Origin: Clostridiaceae bacterium
GTDB lineage: Bacteria; Bacillota; Clostridia; Lachnospirales; Lachnospiraceae
DNA length: 64,000 nucleotides
Assembly: GCA_910574345.1 (NCBI GenBank)
Contig: CAJSZV010000010.1
Span: forward strand, 1 to 64,000
Direction of reading: 5' to 3'
The notes under the pieces were generated by a model. It was not told the origin of the DNA. It ran no database searches and saw only the letters and a program-made list of their open reading frames with translations. Below, one piece after another: positions 7,123 through 15,424 of this stretch. Position numbers and translations under genes: made by a program. Every line of letters begins with the position of its first letter. The first letter of the stretch is position 1.

Positions 7123-7914
7123 ATGAATAAATGTATGGAACGTTTATATAACGGCATTATCAAAGAAAACCCGACCTTCGTGCTGATGTTAGGTATGTGT
7201 CCGACGCTGGCTACCACGACCACCGCCATCAACGGTGTGGGCATGGGTCTTACCACGACTGCCGTATTGATTTTTTCTAATCTTATTATTTCAGCTCTGA
7301 GAAAAATTATTCCTGACAGGGTGCGTATCCCGGCGTATATTGTTATCGTTGCGTCTCTGGTAACCATTGTCCAGCTGCTTTTGAAGGCATTCCTTCCTGA
7401 ACTGGACAAATCACTGGGTATTTTTATTCCGCTGATCGTGGTAAACTGTATTATTCTGGGACGCGCAGAGGCTTATGCTGCCAAGAACGGTCCTCTGGAG
7501 TCCGCTTTTGACGGCATCGGCATGGGCCTTGGATTTACTCTGGGACTGACCTGCATCGCCGTGTTCCGTGAGCTTTTGGGCGCAGGCACGGTATTCGGTT
7601 TTACCATTATCCCGGAAGCCTACAAGATCTCCATCTTCGGGCTGGCTCCCGGCGCATTCTTCGTTCTGGCAGGCCTTACTGCCCTGCAGAACAAGTTTAA
7701 GATGCCTTCTGCTACCAATGGCTCCTCTAACGGTTCTGTTCTGGCATGCGGCGGCAACTGCATGAACTGTACCGGCTCCGCATGCATGGCCAACCATGCG
7801 CAGCTGGAGACCAGAAGGCTCCAGGCGGAGGAAGATGCCCTGACAGCCAAGAAGGCAGCTGTAGCTCAGAAACAGGCGGAACTTTCTGCCAAACTGGATA
7901 AAAAAGAAGAGTAA
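7123..7914 (+). CDS. rnfE: Rnf complex subunit RnfE with a cysteine-rich C-terminal tail
   Basis: An integral membrane subunit; RnfA and RnfE form the membrane core through which electrons and ions pass. It shows MCPTLATTTTAINGVGMGL near residues 26-45 and the conserved NCIILGRAEAYA segment. The usual RnfE is about 200-230 residues. This one has 263 because of a tail (about 200-263) with a cysteine cluster, CGGNCMNCTGSAC, followed by a charged coiled-coil-like helix (ETRRLQAEEDALTAKKAAVAQ). The tail has no obvious family that I recognise. Spacing to neighbours is 11 and 15 nt. Confidence 0.93.
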   Translation: MNKCMERLYNGIIKENPTFVLMLGMCPTLATTTTAINGVGMGLTTTAVLIFSNLIISALRKIIPDRVRIPAYIVIVASLVTIVQLLLKAFLPELDKSLGIFIPLIVVNCIILGRAEAYAAKNGPLESAFDGIGMGLGFTLGLTCIAVFRELLGAGTVFGFTIIPEAYKISIFGLAPGAFFVLAGLTALQNKFKMPSATNGSSNGSVLACGGNCMNCTGSACMANHAQLETRRLQAEEDALTAKKAAVAQKQAELSAKLDKKEE

Positions 7915-7929
7915 GGAGGAGCGTAGAAG

Positions 7930-8505
7930 ATGAAAGAGCTGATTTTAATCGTTGTAGGCGCTGCTCTGGTGAACAATATTATTCTGAGCCAGTTTCAGGG
8001 CCTGTGTCCCTTCCTTGGGGTATCCAAGAAGACGGACACTGCAGCCGGAATGGGCGTTGCTGTCATATTCGTTATTACCCTGGCCAGCTTTGTGACCAGC
8101 CTGATCTACAAGTTTGTCCTGGATCCCCTTAAGATTACTTACCTGCAGACCATTGCGTTTATTCTGGTGATTGCGGCATTGGTACAGTTTGTGGAGATGT
8201 TCTTAAAGAAAAGCATGCCTTCTCTGTATCAGGCTTTAGGCGTATTCCTGCCCTTAATCACCACCAACTGTGCGGTGCTGGGAGCGGCCCTTACCAATGT
8301 ACAGAAGAAATACGGCATTCTGTTCAGTATTTTTAACGGTCTGGGGACGGCGGTTGGTTTTACCCTTGCCATTATCCTTCTGGCAAGCATTCGTGAGAGC
8401 ATCGAAGATAATGATATTCCGGTTAATTTCAAAGGATCCCCCATTGTCCTGATTACGTCAGGTCTGATGGCCATCGCCTTCATGGGATTTGCCGGACTGA
8501 TCTAA
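7930..8505 (+). CDS. rnfA: Rnf complex subunit RnfA
   Basis: A six-helix membrane subunit homologous to RnfE and NqrE, 191 residues. Diagnostic segments are NNIILSQFQGLCPFLGVSKK near the start and LPLITTNCAVLGAAL near residues 107-121; the cysteines of the two related subunits hold an intramembrane iron centre in solved Rnf/Nqr structures. A strong ribosome site (aaggaggagcg) precedes the ATG. Confidence 0.96.
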   Translation: MKELILIVVGAALVNNIILSQFQGLCPFLGVSKKTDTAAGMGVAVIFVITLASFVTSLIYKFVLDPLKITYLQTIAFILVIAALVQFVEMFLKKSMPSLYQALGVFLPLITTNCAVLGAALTNVQKKYGILFSIFNGLGTAVGFTLAIILLASIRESIEDNDIPVNFKGSPIVLITSGLMAIAFMGFAGLI

Positions 8506-8524
8506 GGAAGAGGAGGCAGCATAT

Positions 8525-9310
8525 ATGATGGGTTTGCTTATGGCAGCCGGCGTCATCGGTGCTATCGGTATCATTATCGGTGTACTGCTTGGAATTGCCA
8601 GTGAGAAATTTAAAGTAGAAGTTGACGAGAGAGAAATCCTTGTCCGCGCGGAACTGCCGGGCAACAACTGCGGCGGCTGCGGTTTTCCGGGCTGTGACGG
8701 TCTGGCCAATGCCATCGCCGCGGGAACTGCCCCGGTGAACGGCTGTCCTGTAGGCGGCGCCGATGTGGCGGACAAGATTGCAGCCATTATGGGCGTGGAG
8801 AGCGGGGCTTCTGTCAAGAAGGTTGCCTTTGTTAAATGTAAGGGAACCTGTGACAAGACAAGAGTTCAGTATAATTATTTCGGAATGGACGACTGCCGCA
8901 AGGTGTCCGTAGTTCCCGGCGGAGGAGAGAAAGCCTGCGTCTACGGATGTATGGGATACGGCTCCTGTGTGAAGGCCTGCGATTTTGACGCCATCCATGT
9001 GGTGGACGGCGTGGCTGTGGTTGACAAGGAGAAATGTGTGGCCTGCGGCAAGTGCGTACAGACTTGTCCCAATCACTTGATCGAGCTGGTACCCTATGAT
9101 GCCAAGCATCTGGTACAGTGTTCCTCCCATGACAAGGGCAAGGATGTGAAGGCCAAGTGCGACAGCGGCTGTATCGGCTGTACCTTGTGTACCAAGCAGT
9201 GTGAATTTGATGCCATTCATATGGATAACAATGTGGCTGTCATCGATTATGAGAAGTGTACAGGCTGCGGCAAGTGTGCGGCTAAGTGTCCGGTGAAGGT
9301 GATTTTGTAA
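8525..9310 (+). CDS. rnfB: Rnf complex subunit RnfB (ferredoxin-side iron-sulfur protein)
   Basis: RnfB accepts electrons from reduced ferredoxin and passes them to the membrane core. It has an N-terminal anchor helix (residues 3-24), an Fe-S domain with NNCGGCGFPGC at about 46-56, and three further 4Fe-4S motifs: CVACGKCVQTCP near 170, CIGCTLCTKQC near 216 and CTGCGKCAAKCP near 244. At 261 residues it matches the shorter clostridial type. It is the last gene of the operon and is followed by a terminator. Confidence 0.96.
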   Translation: MMGLLMAAGVIGAIGIIIGVLLGIASEKFKVEVDEREILVRAELPGNNCGGCGFPGCDGLANAIAAGTAPVNGCPVGGADVADKIAAIMGVESGASVKKVAFVKCKGTCDKTRVQYNYFGMDDCRKVSVVPGGGEKACVYGCMGYGSCVKACDFDAIHVVDGVAVVDKEKCVACGKCVQTCPNHLIELVPYDAKHLVQCSSHDKGKDVKAKCDSGCIGCTLCTKQCEFDAIHMDNNVAVIDYEKCTGCGKCAAKCPVKVIL

Positions 9311-9316
9311 AAATAG

Positions 9317-9347
9317 GCGGGGATGCTGTAAGGGCAGCCCCGCTTTT
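9317..9347 (+). terminator. Terminator of the rnf operon
   Basis: GCGGGG (9317-9322) pairs with CCCCGC (9338-9343) and CTG with CAG inside, then TTTT. Confidence 0.8.
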
Positions 9348-9392
9348 GTCGTATGCGCAGCCCCTCCAATATTATTAATCGGAAAAACTGCC

Positions 9393-9421
9393 TTGCTATG
9401 GGTATGGCAGTGTGCTAAACT
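9393..9421 (+). promoter_or_regulatory. Promoter of the AAA-ATPase-like gene
   Basis: TTGCTA at 9393-9398, 17-bp spacer ending in an extended TGC, TAAACT at 9416-9421. It is followed within 40 bp by a G-rich ribosome site. Confidence 0.6.
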
Positions 9422-9457
9422 TTGATTATAGAGATAGCAGAGAAAGGGGGGGAATCT

Positions 9458-11068
9458 ATGGGAAAATATCTGAATAGTCCGGCGGCGTATATGGCCTATA
9501 AGGAGATGACGAGGAATCCATATTTCGTGGATAAGACGAAGGTATTGGAAGAAATAGTATCAATAGCTGATGAGTACAATAAGTATATCTGCATTACCAG
9601 ACCTAGGCGGTTTGGAAAAACTGTGACAGCCAATATGCTGGCAGCGTTTCTTTCAAAAGGATTTTCTGGGGAAAAGCTGTTCGGCAATCTGGAGATCAGT
9701 AAGAGTTCTATATATTCCGTGTTTTTAAATCAATATCAGGTGATTAGGATTTCTTTTAATGAAATACCGGAAGGCTGTGCAGCCTATGACCAATATATAG
9801 GAGGAATCAGAAAGGGACTGGTAAAGGACTTAAAAAAAGAGTATTCGGGTATGGAGATTGATGATGAGGATTCTTTGTGGGATATCCTTATGGAACTTTG
9901 CGTGGAGACAGGGGACAGATTTGTCTTTGTGCTGGATGAATGGGATTACATTTTCCACCAGGATTTTATAACGGATTCAGATAAAAGCCGGTATCTGTCT
10001 TTTTTGAGAAACCTTTTGAAAGATAAACCTTATGTCTTTTTGGCTTACATGACAGGAATTCTGCCCATAGCGAAATACTCAAGCGGTTCGGAATTGAATA
10101 TGTTCTGGGAATATACTATGATTAACGAGGAGCGGTTCAGCGACAGCTTTGGATTTACCCAGGAAGAAGTGGACAGGCTTTATGAGCGTTATCTGGCAAG
10201 GAATGAAGATCCCAGGCTGACAAAAGAGAGTCTTAAAGACTGGTATGACGGATATCACACATTCCGCGGAGAAAGAGTATACAATCCCCGATCAGTGGTA
10301 GCCGCGCTGTCCAACAATAATCTGGGGAACTATTGGACCAGTTCAGGACCTTATGAGGAGATCTATTATTATATCGAAAAAAATGTGGCGGATGTAAGGA
10401 CGGATCTGGCGCTGATGGTATCAGGAGAGGCCGTGAAATGCAGGATTCAGGAGTATGCTGCCACATCTATGAATCTTAAGACCAGGGAAGAGATATTCTC
10501 TGCTATGGTCGTCTACGGCTTTTTAAGTTACCACAACGGGTATGTGTCCATTCCAAACAGGGAGTTGATGAGCCAGTTTGAAGTGATGCTGAGGAAAGAA
10601 AAATCTTTGGATTATGTGTATCGGCTGGCTAAGGAATCGGAGCGGATGGTAAGAGCCACCCAGATGGGGGATACCAAGACCATGGAAGAGATCTTGGAAT
10701 ATGCCCACAATACGGAAACACCTCTTTTAAGTTATAATAACGAGACGGAACTGTCGGCAGTCATAAACCTGGTCTATCTGTCTGCCAGGGATGACTATCG
10801 GGTGGAACGTGAGGATAAGGCCGGAGTGGGCTATGTGGATTTTATCTTCTATCCAGAAAGAGACCGGAGTATGGACTGTATGATTCTGGAATTGAAAGTG
10901 GATCATACCCCTGATGAGGCCATCAGGCAGATAAAGGATAGAAACTATATGCTGCGGTTTCAGGGAAAGATGGGAGAGGAGAAAAAATATACAGGAAGGA
11001 TTCTCCTGGTGGGAATCGGGTATGACAAGAAAAAGAAGATTCATGAATGCAGGGTGGAAATGATATAA
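9458..11068 (+). CDS. AAA-ATPase-like protein with C-terminal PD-(D/E)XK nuclease domain
   Basis: The N-terminal half matches the AAA-ATPase_like family (PF09820): a Walker A variant RPRRFGKT at about 48-55, the upstream YFVDKTKVLEEI segment and a Walker B FVFVLDEWD near 157-165. The C-terminal part has the PDDEXK_9-type (PF08011) core, with VDFIFYP near 459 and the ELK triad near 477. The family is abundant and multicopy in gut anaerobes and Bacteroidetes. Its function is not established; nuclease or mobile-element-related roles have been suggested. The ATG at 9458 follows an aaaggggggg ribosome site and is preferred over an upstream in-frame start at 9422. It is a monocistronic unit with its own promoter and terminator. 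Confidence 0.85.
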   Translation: MGKYLNSPAAYMAYKEMTRNPYFVDKTKVLEEIVSIADEYNKYICITRPRRFGKTVTANMLAAFLSKGFSGEKLFGNLEISKSSIYSVFLNQYQVIRISFNEIPEGCAAYDQYIGGIRKGLVKDLKKEYSGMEIDDEDSLWDILMELCVETGDRFVFVLDEWDYIFHQDFITDSDKSRYLSFLRNLLKDKPYVFLAYMTGILPIAKYSSGSELNMFWEYTMINEERFSDSFGFTQEEVDRLYERYLARNEDPRLTKESLKDWYDGYHTFRGERVYNPRSVVAALSNNNLGNYWTSSGPYEEIYYYIEKNVADVRTDLALMVSGEAVKCRIQEYAATSMNLKTREEIFSAMVVYGFLSYHNGYVSIPNRELMSQFEVMLRKEKSLDYVYRLAKESERMVRATQMGDTKTMEEILEYAHNTETPLLSYNNETELSAVINLVYLSARDDYRVEREDKAGVGYVDFIFYPERDRSMDCMILELKVDHTPDEAIRQIKDRNYMLRFQGKMGEEKKYTGRILLVGIGYDKKKKIHECRVEMI

Positions 11069-11102
11069 GCGCATGTCAGATGATTGGATAATAACAAGGG
11101 AA

Positions 11103-11137
11103 AGACCTGAGAGGCGGAAAGACCTTCAGGTCTTTTT
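11103..11137 (+). terminator. Terminator of the AAA-ATPase-like gene
   Basis: AGACCTGA (11103-11110) pairs with TCAGGTCT (11126-11133), followed by a T-run to 11137. Confidence 0.85.
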
Positions 11138-11168
11138 TGTGCGTATTGCAGACAGAAAAAATATAGAA

Positions 11169-11180
11169 AATGTATACAAA
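11169..11180 (+). promoter_or_regulatory. Weak GntR-type operator candidate
   Basis: AATGTATACAAA shares the ATGTATACAA core with the perfect palindrome at 11296. A second weak match, ATTGAATACAA, overlaps the ribosome-site region at 11348-11358. Confidence 0.4.
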
Positions 11181-11219
11181 ACAGAAGATATATAAAAATA
11201 AAAAGAAAAATAACGAATA

Positions 11220-11231
11220 ATTGTACACAAT
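11220..11231 (+). promoter_or_regulatory. GntR-type operator candidate
   Basis: ATTGTACACAAT is a palindrome with a single mismatched central pair, and one base different from the perfect site at 11296. It lies upstream of the predicted -35 region. Confidence 0.55.
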
Positions 11232-11269
11232 ACATAAAAGATACAGTTGCTTTTTGTCATAATAGTCTA

Positions 11270-11307
11270 TTGACTGTCAAAGTGATATATGATAAATTGT
11301 ATACAAT
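11270..11307 (+). promoter_or_regulatory. Promoter of the GHL6-tct operon overlapped by a perfect GntR-type operator
   Basis: TTGACT at 11270-11275 with a 17-bp spacer to TAAATT (11293-11298). The perfect 12-bp palindrome ATTGTATACAAT occupies 11296-11307 and would overlap the -10/start region. This T-x-G-T-(N)-A-C-x-A pattern suits FadR/FCD-type GntR repressors, and such a regulator is encoded at the end of the operon (18023). The -10 assignment is tentative. Confidence 0.55.
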
Positions 11308-11371
11308 AAATGAGATAAAATAGATTATACCAATTAAATAACCAATAATTGAATACAAAAAGGAGATAGGT

Positions 11372-13345
11372 ATGAAATGGTGGATGGAACATAAGTTCCG
11401 AATGATCCAGAACAATATCCGGGACATTGACGCTAAGATGGATATTGACTATGAGATTGAAAAATTAAAGGAATTTGGAGCCGATGTGGTGCAGATCGGC
11501 TGCGGCGGAATCAGCGCTTTTTCCAGGACAGGGCTGGACTGCCAAAGGCCAAGTCCTTATCTGACAGATGATATGTTTAAGAATTTTGTGGAAAAGTGCC
11601 ATGGGAATCAGATCCGGGTCATTGCCCGGTTTGATGTGAGCAAAGTCCATGTGAGTTTGGGAGAGAAGCATCCCCAGTGGCTTACAAGAAGAAAAGACGG
11701 ATCGGCAGTTTATTTTAATGATACGGTAGCCACTTGCATTAACGGAGAATACCAGCAGGAGAAAACTCTGGAGATTATAAGGGAGATCCTTAAAAAATAT
11801 CCCATTGACGGAATATTCTTCAATATGTTTGGATACGTTACCAGAGATTATGACAGGCAATATATCGGGATCTGCCAGTGTGAAAATTGCAAAAGACGGT
11901 TTTATGAGTGGAGCGGCTTAGAGCTTCCTTTGGCAGAAGACAAGGAGGACCCTGCATCCAGAAAATACGAGGAATTTAAGGAGTACACCGTAAGGGATAT
12001 ATTGGAAAAGATTCATGGAGTCATAGACTCCATAAACCCGGATATCGCTCTCAGCACCTATGCCAGCCACCGTGTGGACATTATCCGGACAGAGTCTAAT
12101 TCAGCGGTGGATCGTCCCTACCCTTTCTGGATTTACTCTGCCTCCGATAACACGGCATCTGTTGAACATACATTCTCTCAAAAGGTATCCAGCAACTGTG
12201 CCATTAATGCAGTTGATATCCCTTACCGGTTTATGGGGGTGTCGCCCTATCTCAACCGGATTCGTCTGTATCAGAATCTGGCCAACGGTTCCAATCTGGA
12301 CTGGTGTATTATCGGAGCATTTGAGGACTACCCGGACAGGAATAATTTTGACGGTGTAAAGGAAGTATTTCATTTTCAGAAACTGCATCAGAGGTATTTT
12401 GATGCTTTTGAGAGAAAAGCCGGGATTTTGCTGGTACAGCCTCAAAATCCCTATCATCTGAATTTTAAGGCGGAATATCGGGGAATGTTCCGGATTCTGA
12501 AAGAGGCGCACCTCCAGTTCGATGTGGTTATGGAGGAAGAACTGGACAGGGAATGGGAACCGGCTCGCGAGTATTCCCTGGTGATTCTGCCTGATGTGAA
12601 GGGACTGAAAGATTCCGATTTCTTCCGGAAGCTTACGGAATCGGATACGGCGGTTCTGGCCACGGGAGCCAGCTTGAGAGAGACTCCTGAGACTTTGGGG
12701 GGACTTTTTGGGCAGGTTCTGGGAGGAAAAGTTGAAAAAGTGAGGGGAAGCTATTTTAAGACCAGCCCCAAAGAGATATTTTCTTCCTTCCGGAATCAGG
12801 ACTGGGTGTACTTAGACAGGGAGTTTTATGAGATGGAGGGCGAGGGGGAGAGGATACTGCCCTATATATCGGCAGCCATGTACGGCCCGCCGGAACGCTG
12901 CTTCGGGCATCAGGTGACAAAACTGGCAGGGGCGGTTATCTATAAGGACAATAAAATCTATCTTCCATGGTATCCGGCGTCTCTGTATTATCAGCACGGT
13001 TATGAATCCTTTAAGCAGCTGATTTTGGATCTTTTGAGGAAAATAAACTGCATGGAGGAAGACTTTGAGACAGATGCTCATGACAGTGTGGAACTGTTCT
13101 GGAATCCCTGCGGTGAGGGAAGGTATCTGCTTCAGTTGATTAATTTAAGCGGCTTTAACGGCACCACCGCAGGAAGAGAGATCCCGCAGTACGGGATCTC
13201 CGTAAAATGGAAGAACCGGATTCCCAGGTCTGTCAGGGAACTGACAGGGCAGGGGGAGACAGAAGTGTCAGCAGGGAATATTCTTGAGATACCGGTGCTG
13301 AATGTTTATCGGGCTTATGTTGTGGAATTTGAAACCAAAGAGTGA
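11372..13345 (+). CDS. Putative glycoside hydrolase, GHL6-like
   Basis: A 657-residue protein without signal peptide, so cytoplasmic. It begins WWMEHKFRMIQNNIRDIDAKMD and continues with a TIM-barrel-like segment (ADVVQIGCGGISAF, DGIFFNMFGY, CENCKRRF), which resembles the hypothetical glycosyl hydrolase 6 family (PF14871). The middle part (about 340-560) has a class-I-glutamine-amidotransferase-like or beta-galactosidase trimerisation-like fold. Family assignment is from memory of these motifs and catalytic residues are not established. It is the first gene of the operon with a YhcH protein, a tripartite transporter and a 2-hydroxyacid dehydrogenase. This suggests that it cleaves an imported, probably acidic, oligosaccharide. 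Confidence 0.65.
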   Translation: MKWWMEHKFRMIQNNIRDIDAKMDIDYEIEKLKEFGADVVQIGCGGISAFSRTGLDCQRPSPYLTDDMFKNFVEKCHGNQIRVIARFDVSKVHVSLGEKHPQWLTRRKDGSAVYFNDTVATCINGEYQQEKTLEIIREILKKYPIDGIFFNMFGYVTRDYDRQYIGICQCENCKRRFYEWSGLELPLAEDKEDPASRKYEEFKEYTVRDILEKIHGVIDSINPDIALSTYASHRVDIIRTESNSAVDRPYPFWIYSASDNTASVEHTFSQKVSSNCAINAVDIPYRFMGVSPYLNRIRLYQNLANGSNLDWCIIGAFEDYPDRNNFDGVKEVFHFQKLHQRYFDAFERKAGILLVQPQNPYHLNFKAEYRGMFRILKEAHLQFDVVMEEELDREWEPAREYSLVILPDVKGLKDSDFFRKLTESDTAVLATGASLRETPETLGGLFGQVLGGKVEKVRGSYFKTSPKEIFSSFRNQDWVYLDREFYEMEGEGERILPYISAAMYGPPERCFGHQVTKLAGAVIYKDNKIYLPWYPASLYYQHGYESFKQLILDLLRKINCMEEDFETDAHDSVELFWNPCGEGRYLLQLINLSGFNGTTAGREIPQYGISVKWKNRIPRSVRELTGQGETEVSAGNILEIPVLNVYRAYVVEFETKE

Positions 13346-13368
13346 TTATAAAAGAGAGGAGAAAAAAT

Positions 13369-13827
13369 ATGATTTACGGAAAGTTGGAAGATCTTCAGTA
13401 CTACAAGGGACTTAAGGAGGTCTACAGTCAGCTGACGGAATTAAGCAAGGTTAAGGCGGAAGATATCGGACCGGAACCGAAAAAAGTGGCGGTAGACGGG
13501 GATGTAAATTACTTCACCTTGTTTGAGGCAGAGACCAAACATCTGGTTCCGCCCAGACTGGAAGTCCATCACAGAGCGGCGGACATTCACTGTGTGTTTG
13601 AGGGAGTGGAGGCGATTTGGTATGGAGATTATGAGGGGACAGAGCCGGACGGAGAGTATATTGTGGAGCGAGATGTGGCATTTTTAAAGGGAGTGAAGGA
13701 AAATGTCTGCTATGTGGGGCCGGGAGAATTTCTGATCGTGTTCCCGGAGGAAATCCACAGCCCCCTCAATGCCTCCCATGGCTGCGAGAAGATTAAGAAA
13801 GCTGTAGGTAAAATTTTTTACAAATAA
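13369..13827 (+). CDS. YhcH/YjgK/YiaL family protein
   Basis: A 152-residue cupin-like protein of the YhcH/EbgC/YiaL (DUF386) family. Diagnostic parts are the metal-site region LEVHHRAADIHCVFEG, GVEAIWYG and the late FLIVFPEEIHSPLNA, whose histidines and glutamates bind a metal in solved family members. Such proteins usually sit in operons for sialic acid, galactosides or unusual sugars and may act as sugar anomerases or accessory enzymes. The start at 13369 follows gagagg; an in-frame start at 13342 overlaps the previous gene and is less likely. Confidence 0.85.
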   Translation: MIYGKLEDLQYYKGLKEVYSQLTELSKVKAEDIGPEPKKVAVDGDVNYFTLFEAETKHLVPPRLEVHHRAADIHCVFEGVEAIWYGDYEGTEPDGEYIVERDVAFLKGVKENVCYVGPGEFLIVFPEEIHSPLNASHGCEKIKKAVGKIFYK

Positions 13828-13841
13828 AAGGAGGATGAAAA

Positions 13842-14945
13842 ATGAGAAAAGTATGGAGTTTGGCTATGGCCTTGTGTATGGCGGGAACGATGGCGGCATG
13901 TTCCGGGCAGGGCGGGCAGGCATCCCAAAGCACAGCAGTATCCCAGAATACGGCGGCGCCTGAGCATACCACGGCGGCTTCCAAAGAGACGGCAAAGGCT
14001 TCCGAGGATCCTTCGGCGGCTTCAGGAGGAACAGGGGCTGATGTAAAGGCGGCATGGCCCGCAGGGGATGTGAAACTGATCGTTCCCAACCCGGCGGGAG
14101 GGGCTTCAGACCTATGCGCCCGCCTGTTTGCCGATTATGTCTCCAGAGAGAGCGGCAAGAACGTGGTGGTAATCAATGAGACAGGAGGAAGCAATACCGT
14201 TGGCTTTGAGACCGTGAGAAATGCCAAACCGGACGGTTCCACACTGCTGTCCTTCCACGGAACCAGCCTTCTGAATTACTATGCCGGAAAGATTGATTAC
14301 AGCATTATGGATGAGTCTGCCTATACCTTCATTAACTTCATTTACCAGCCCTCGGATACCAGCGCCAACTGCATCGCTGTCAGCGCAGAGTCCCCCTATG
14401 AGACCATGGAGGATTTGATTCAGGCGGCAAAGGAAAATCCGGGAACCATCAGCTGCGGAGACGGTTTCGGTTCCTCGGCGGCTGTTATATGCGGCCAGTT
14501 GGAGATGGCTGCCGGTGTTCAGTTTAAGCACGTGGATGCGCCGGATACCACCACCAGGATCACCAACATTATCGGAGGTCAGATCATTTTTGCCCCTCTG
14601 GGCTACAAACAGGCTATGCCCTATGTGGAAAGCGGTGATATCCGTCTTCTGGCTATGGATGGGAGTGTGGAATTTGACGAGAACATTCCAACCCTGGAAA
14701 GCTTAGGATACACAGGTGTGGGTTTTGACAGCTTTGGATTTGTGGCTGGTCCTGCAGGCATGGACGCCCTTGTTATTGATGCCATTGACGCCTGGTGTCA
14801 GGAGTTTACAGGCAATGAAAGGTGTAAGGAAGATATAGAAAAGGCAGGATTTTTTGCTGAGGTCTGGACCAGGAAAGATGCTGTGGAACGGATGAAGGCC
14901 ATTGATGCCGCCACACAGGAAGTTACGGCGGCTTTAGGGTGGTAG
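13842..14945 (+). CDS. tctC: Tripartite tricarboxylate transporter substrate-binding lipoprotein (TctC/Bug)
   Basis: The extracytoplasmic receptor of a TTT transporter. The N-terminus MRKVWSLAMALCMAGTMAAC is a lipoprotein signal peptide with Cys20 as lipidation site, followed by a Ser/Thr/Ala-rich linker. The mature part has VKLIVPNPAGGASDLCAR, the first ligand-binding loop of TctC/Bug proteins, and VVINETGGSN. At 367 residues, it is slightly long because of the linker. TctB and TctA follow directly. Bug proteins bind carboxylic acids, so the ligand is probably an organic or sugar acid. Confidence 0.93.
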   Translation: MRKVWSLAMALCMAGTMAACSGQGGQASQSTAVSQNTAAPEHTTAASKETAKASEDPSAASGGTGADVKAAWPAGDVKLIVPNPAGGASDLCARLFADYVSRESGKNVVVINETGGSNTVGFETVRNAKPDGSTLLSFHGTSLLNYYAGKIDYSIMDESAYTFINFIYQPSDTSANCIAVSAESPYETMEDLIQAAKENPGTISCGDGFGSSAAVICGQLEMAAGVQFKHVDAPDTTTRITNIIGGQIIFAPLGYKQAMPYVESGDIRLLAMDGSVEFDENIPTLESLGYTGVGFDSFGFVAGPAGMDALVIDAIDAWCQEFTGNERCKEDIEKAGFFAEVWTRKDAVERMKAIDAATQEVTAALGW

Positions 14946-14950
14946 GACCT

Positions 14951-15412
14951 ATGACAAGAGATCGTTTGCTGGGAATTGTTTCTGTATTGTTTGCCGTGCT
15001 GATTGCGGGACTGACCTTTTTCACCGTAGATCCAAAGATTCGTATCGCGGGAGATCCGGGAAGCCAGATATTTCCCTATGGAGCAGCTCTGATCTTTGCT
15101 CTGGCCGGTTCACGGCTGATTATGCGAAAAGCCGCAAAGAAGGATCCAATCTTTCTGACTGCCGGGCAGTGGAAGCGGTTGTTTATCTTATTTTTCGCTT
15201 TTGCGGTTTATGTCTTTTTGATCTGGCTCATAGGATTTCTGACAGCTACCATGATTATGCTGTTTGGAATCTCCACCATGTTCGCCAGCAAAAAAGGGGT
15301 TCCTCTGACCCAGAGAATTCTTTATGCCGTGGGTATGACGCTGGTGGCCTATGGGATTTTCCGGTATGGTTTGAAGGTAATGCTTCCGTCAGGCATTATC
15401 GGAATGGGTTAA
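14951..15412 (+). CDS. tctB: Tripartite tricarboxylate transporter small membrane subunit (TctB)
   Basis: A 153-residue protein with four predicted transmembrane helices, matching the TctB family: RLLGIVSVLFAVLIAGLTFF, then GSQIFPYGAALIFALAGSRL, a third helix at RLFILFFAFAVYVFLIWL and a C-terminal pair. It partners TctA in proton- or sodium-driven uptake. The ATG at 14951 overlaps nothing essential and has GGTGG 8 nt upstream; an in-frame GTG at 14939 would overlap tctC. Confidence 0.88.
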   Translation: MTRDRLLGIVSVLFAVLIAGLTFFTVDPKIRIAGDPGSQIFPYGAALIFALAGSRLIMRKAAKKDPIFLTAGQWKRLFILFFAFAVYVFLIWLIGFLTATMIMLFGISTMFASKKGVPLTQRILYAVGMTLVAYGIFRYGLKVMLPSGIIGMG

Positions 15413-15424
15413 TGGGAGGTGCAT

